Source: CAZDHT01 sp964505325
GTDB taxonomy: Bacteria > Planctomycetota > PUPC01
Direction: 5' to 3'
DNA length: 33,426 bases
NCBI GenBank assembly: GCA_964505325.1
Contig: CAZDHT010000027.1
Coordinates: 1-33,426, forward strand
Of the stretch, positions 33,340-33,426 are shown piece by piece. The notes below the pieces were generated by a model. The model was not told the DNA's origin and did not search any database. It was given only the letters and a program-made list of their open reading frames with translations. Position numbers and translations under genes: made by a program. How positions within the stretch are numbered: the stretch's first letter is position 1; every line of letters starts with the position of its first letter.

Positions 33340-33426
33340 GTAACACTTCAGCCAAGTGAAGCGGAGCGGGAACAGCCCCGCCTGCGTCGGGCAGGCAGCG
33401 AGTGGCAGTACTGCTCTGCGAAGTAG
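33340..33426. repeat. Start of a second element with the GTAACACTTCAG end
   Basis: GTAACACTTCAGCCAAGTGAA at 33340-33360 matches the terminal repeat of the element at 12398-12664 (inner word CACTTCAGCCAAGTG). It is followed by a hairpin-rich GC segment (CCCGCCTGCGTCGGGCAGGC) and runs to the window end. The rest of 33206-33339 shows no gene or clear signal. Confidence 0.45.

Noticed and set aside
1..33426. tRNA or rRNA genes
   Set aside because: No TTCGAATC-type T-loop with cloverleaf or rRNA-like stretch was found by eye on either strand; a covariance-model scan was not possible.

Overview
The window is high-GC bacterial DNA with strong GC3 in its real genes and a run of 100 Ns (18274-18373), so it is a scaffold from a draft or metagenome assembly. 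Gene content points to the PVC group, most likely a planctomycete-like polysaccharide degrader. The signs are two YetA/rhamnogalacturonan-lyase-like secreted proteins, two sulfatases, a heparinase II/III-like lyase, GH4 and GH39-like enzymes, many GTG/TTG starts, and three membrane-anchored prenyltransferase/squalene-oxidase-repeat (toroid) proteins of a type common in planctomycetes. The phylum is an inference from gene families only.

Layout. 1-193: start of a leftward aldo/keto reductase. 422-7674: a rightward cassette of lyase-like protein, CxPxR sulfatase and a second lyase-like protein, whose two gene junctions carry ATAGGACC-type palindromes. 7782-10099: alanine dehydrogenase and an MFS transporter, convergent with a 4-nt stop overlap. 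10267-14051: heparinase-like lyase convergent with a sulfatase-fold enzyme that has Thr instead of the formylglycine Cys. A 267-bp inverted-repeat element fills the whole gap between these two. 14212-16134: an unrecognised membrane-anchored protein. 16171-18273: a TIM-barrel AKR-like protein and a GH4 enzyme, divergent from an inverted repeat that supplies both -35 boxes; GH4 runs into the assembly gap. 18374-19347: a RAYT/IS200-type transposase in a nest of REP-like hairpins, then a 77-bp tandem array. 19444-21699: a GH39-like glycosidase. 21696-22304: a small membrane protein. 22533-26697: PHP phosphoesterase, EamA transporter and a two-domain alpha/beta hydrolase whose first nucleophile is lost. 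26777-28261: cardiolipin synthase. 28442-33205: three tandem toroid proteins.

How it fits together. The lyases, sulfatase, GH4 and GH39-like proteins suggest stepwise breakdown of a sulfated, uronic-acid- or rhamnose-containing glycan: exported lyases and glycosidases cut chains, sulfatases remove sulfate, and cytoplasmic GH4 and AKR-type enzymes handle small sugars. No SusC/D-like transporter is visible. Most promoters follow a standard sigma-70-like pattern (TTGACN, 15-18 nt, TANNNT).

The least explained parts are the tandem toroid trio, with a linker far better conserved than its barrel; the Thr-type sulfatase; and three unrelated word-repeat palindromes placed at gene starts. All functional statements rest on reading the sequence; no database search was run.
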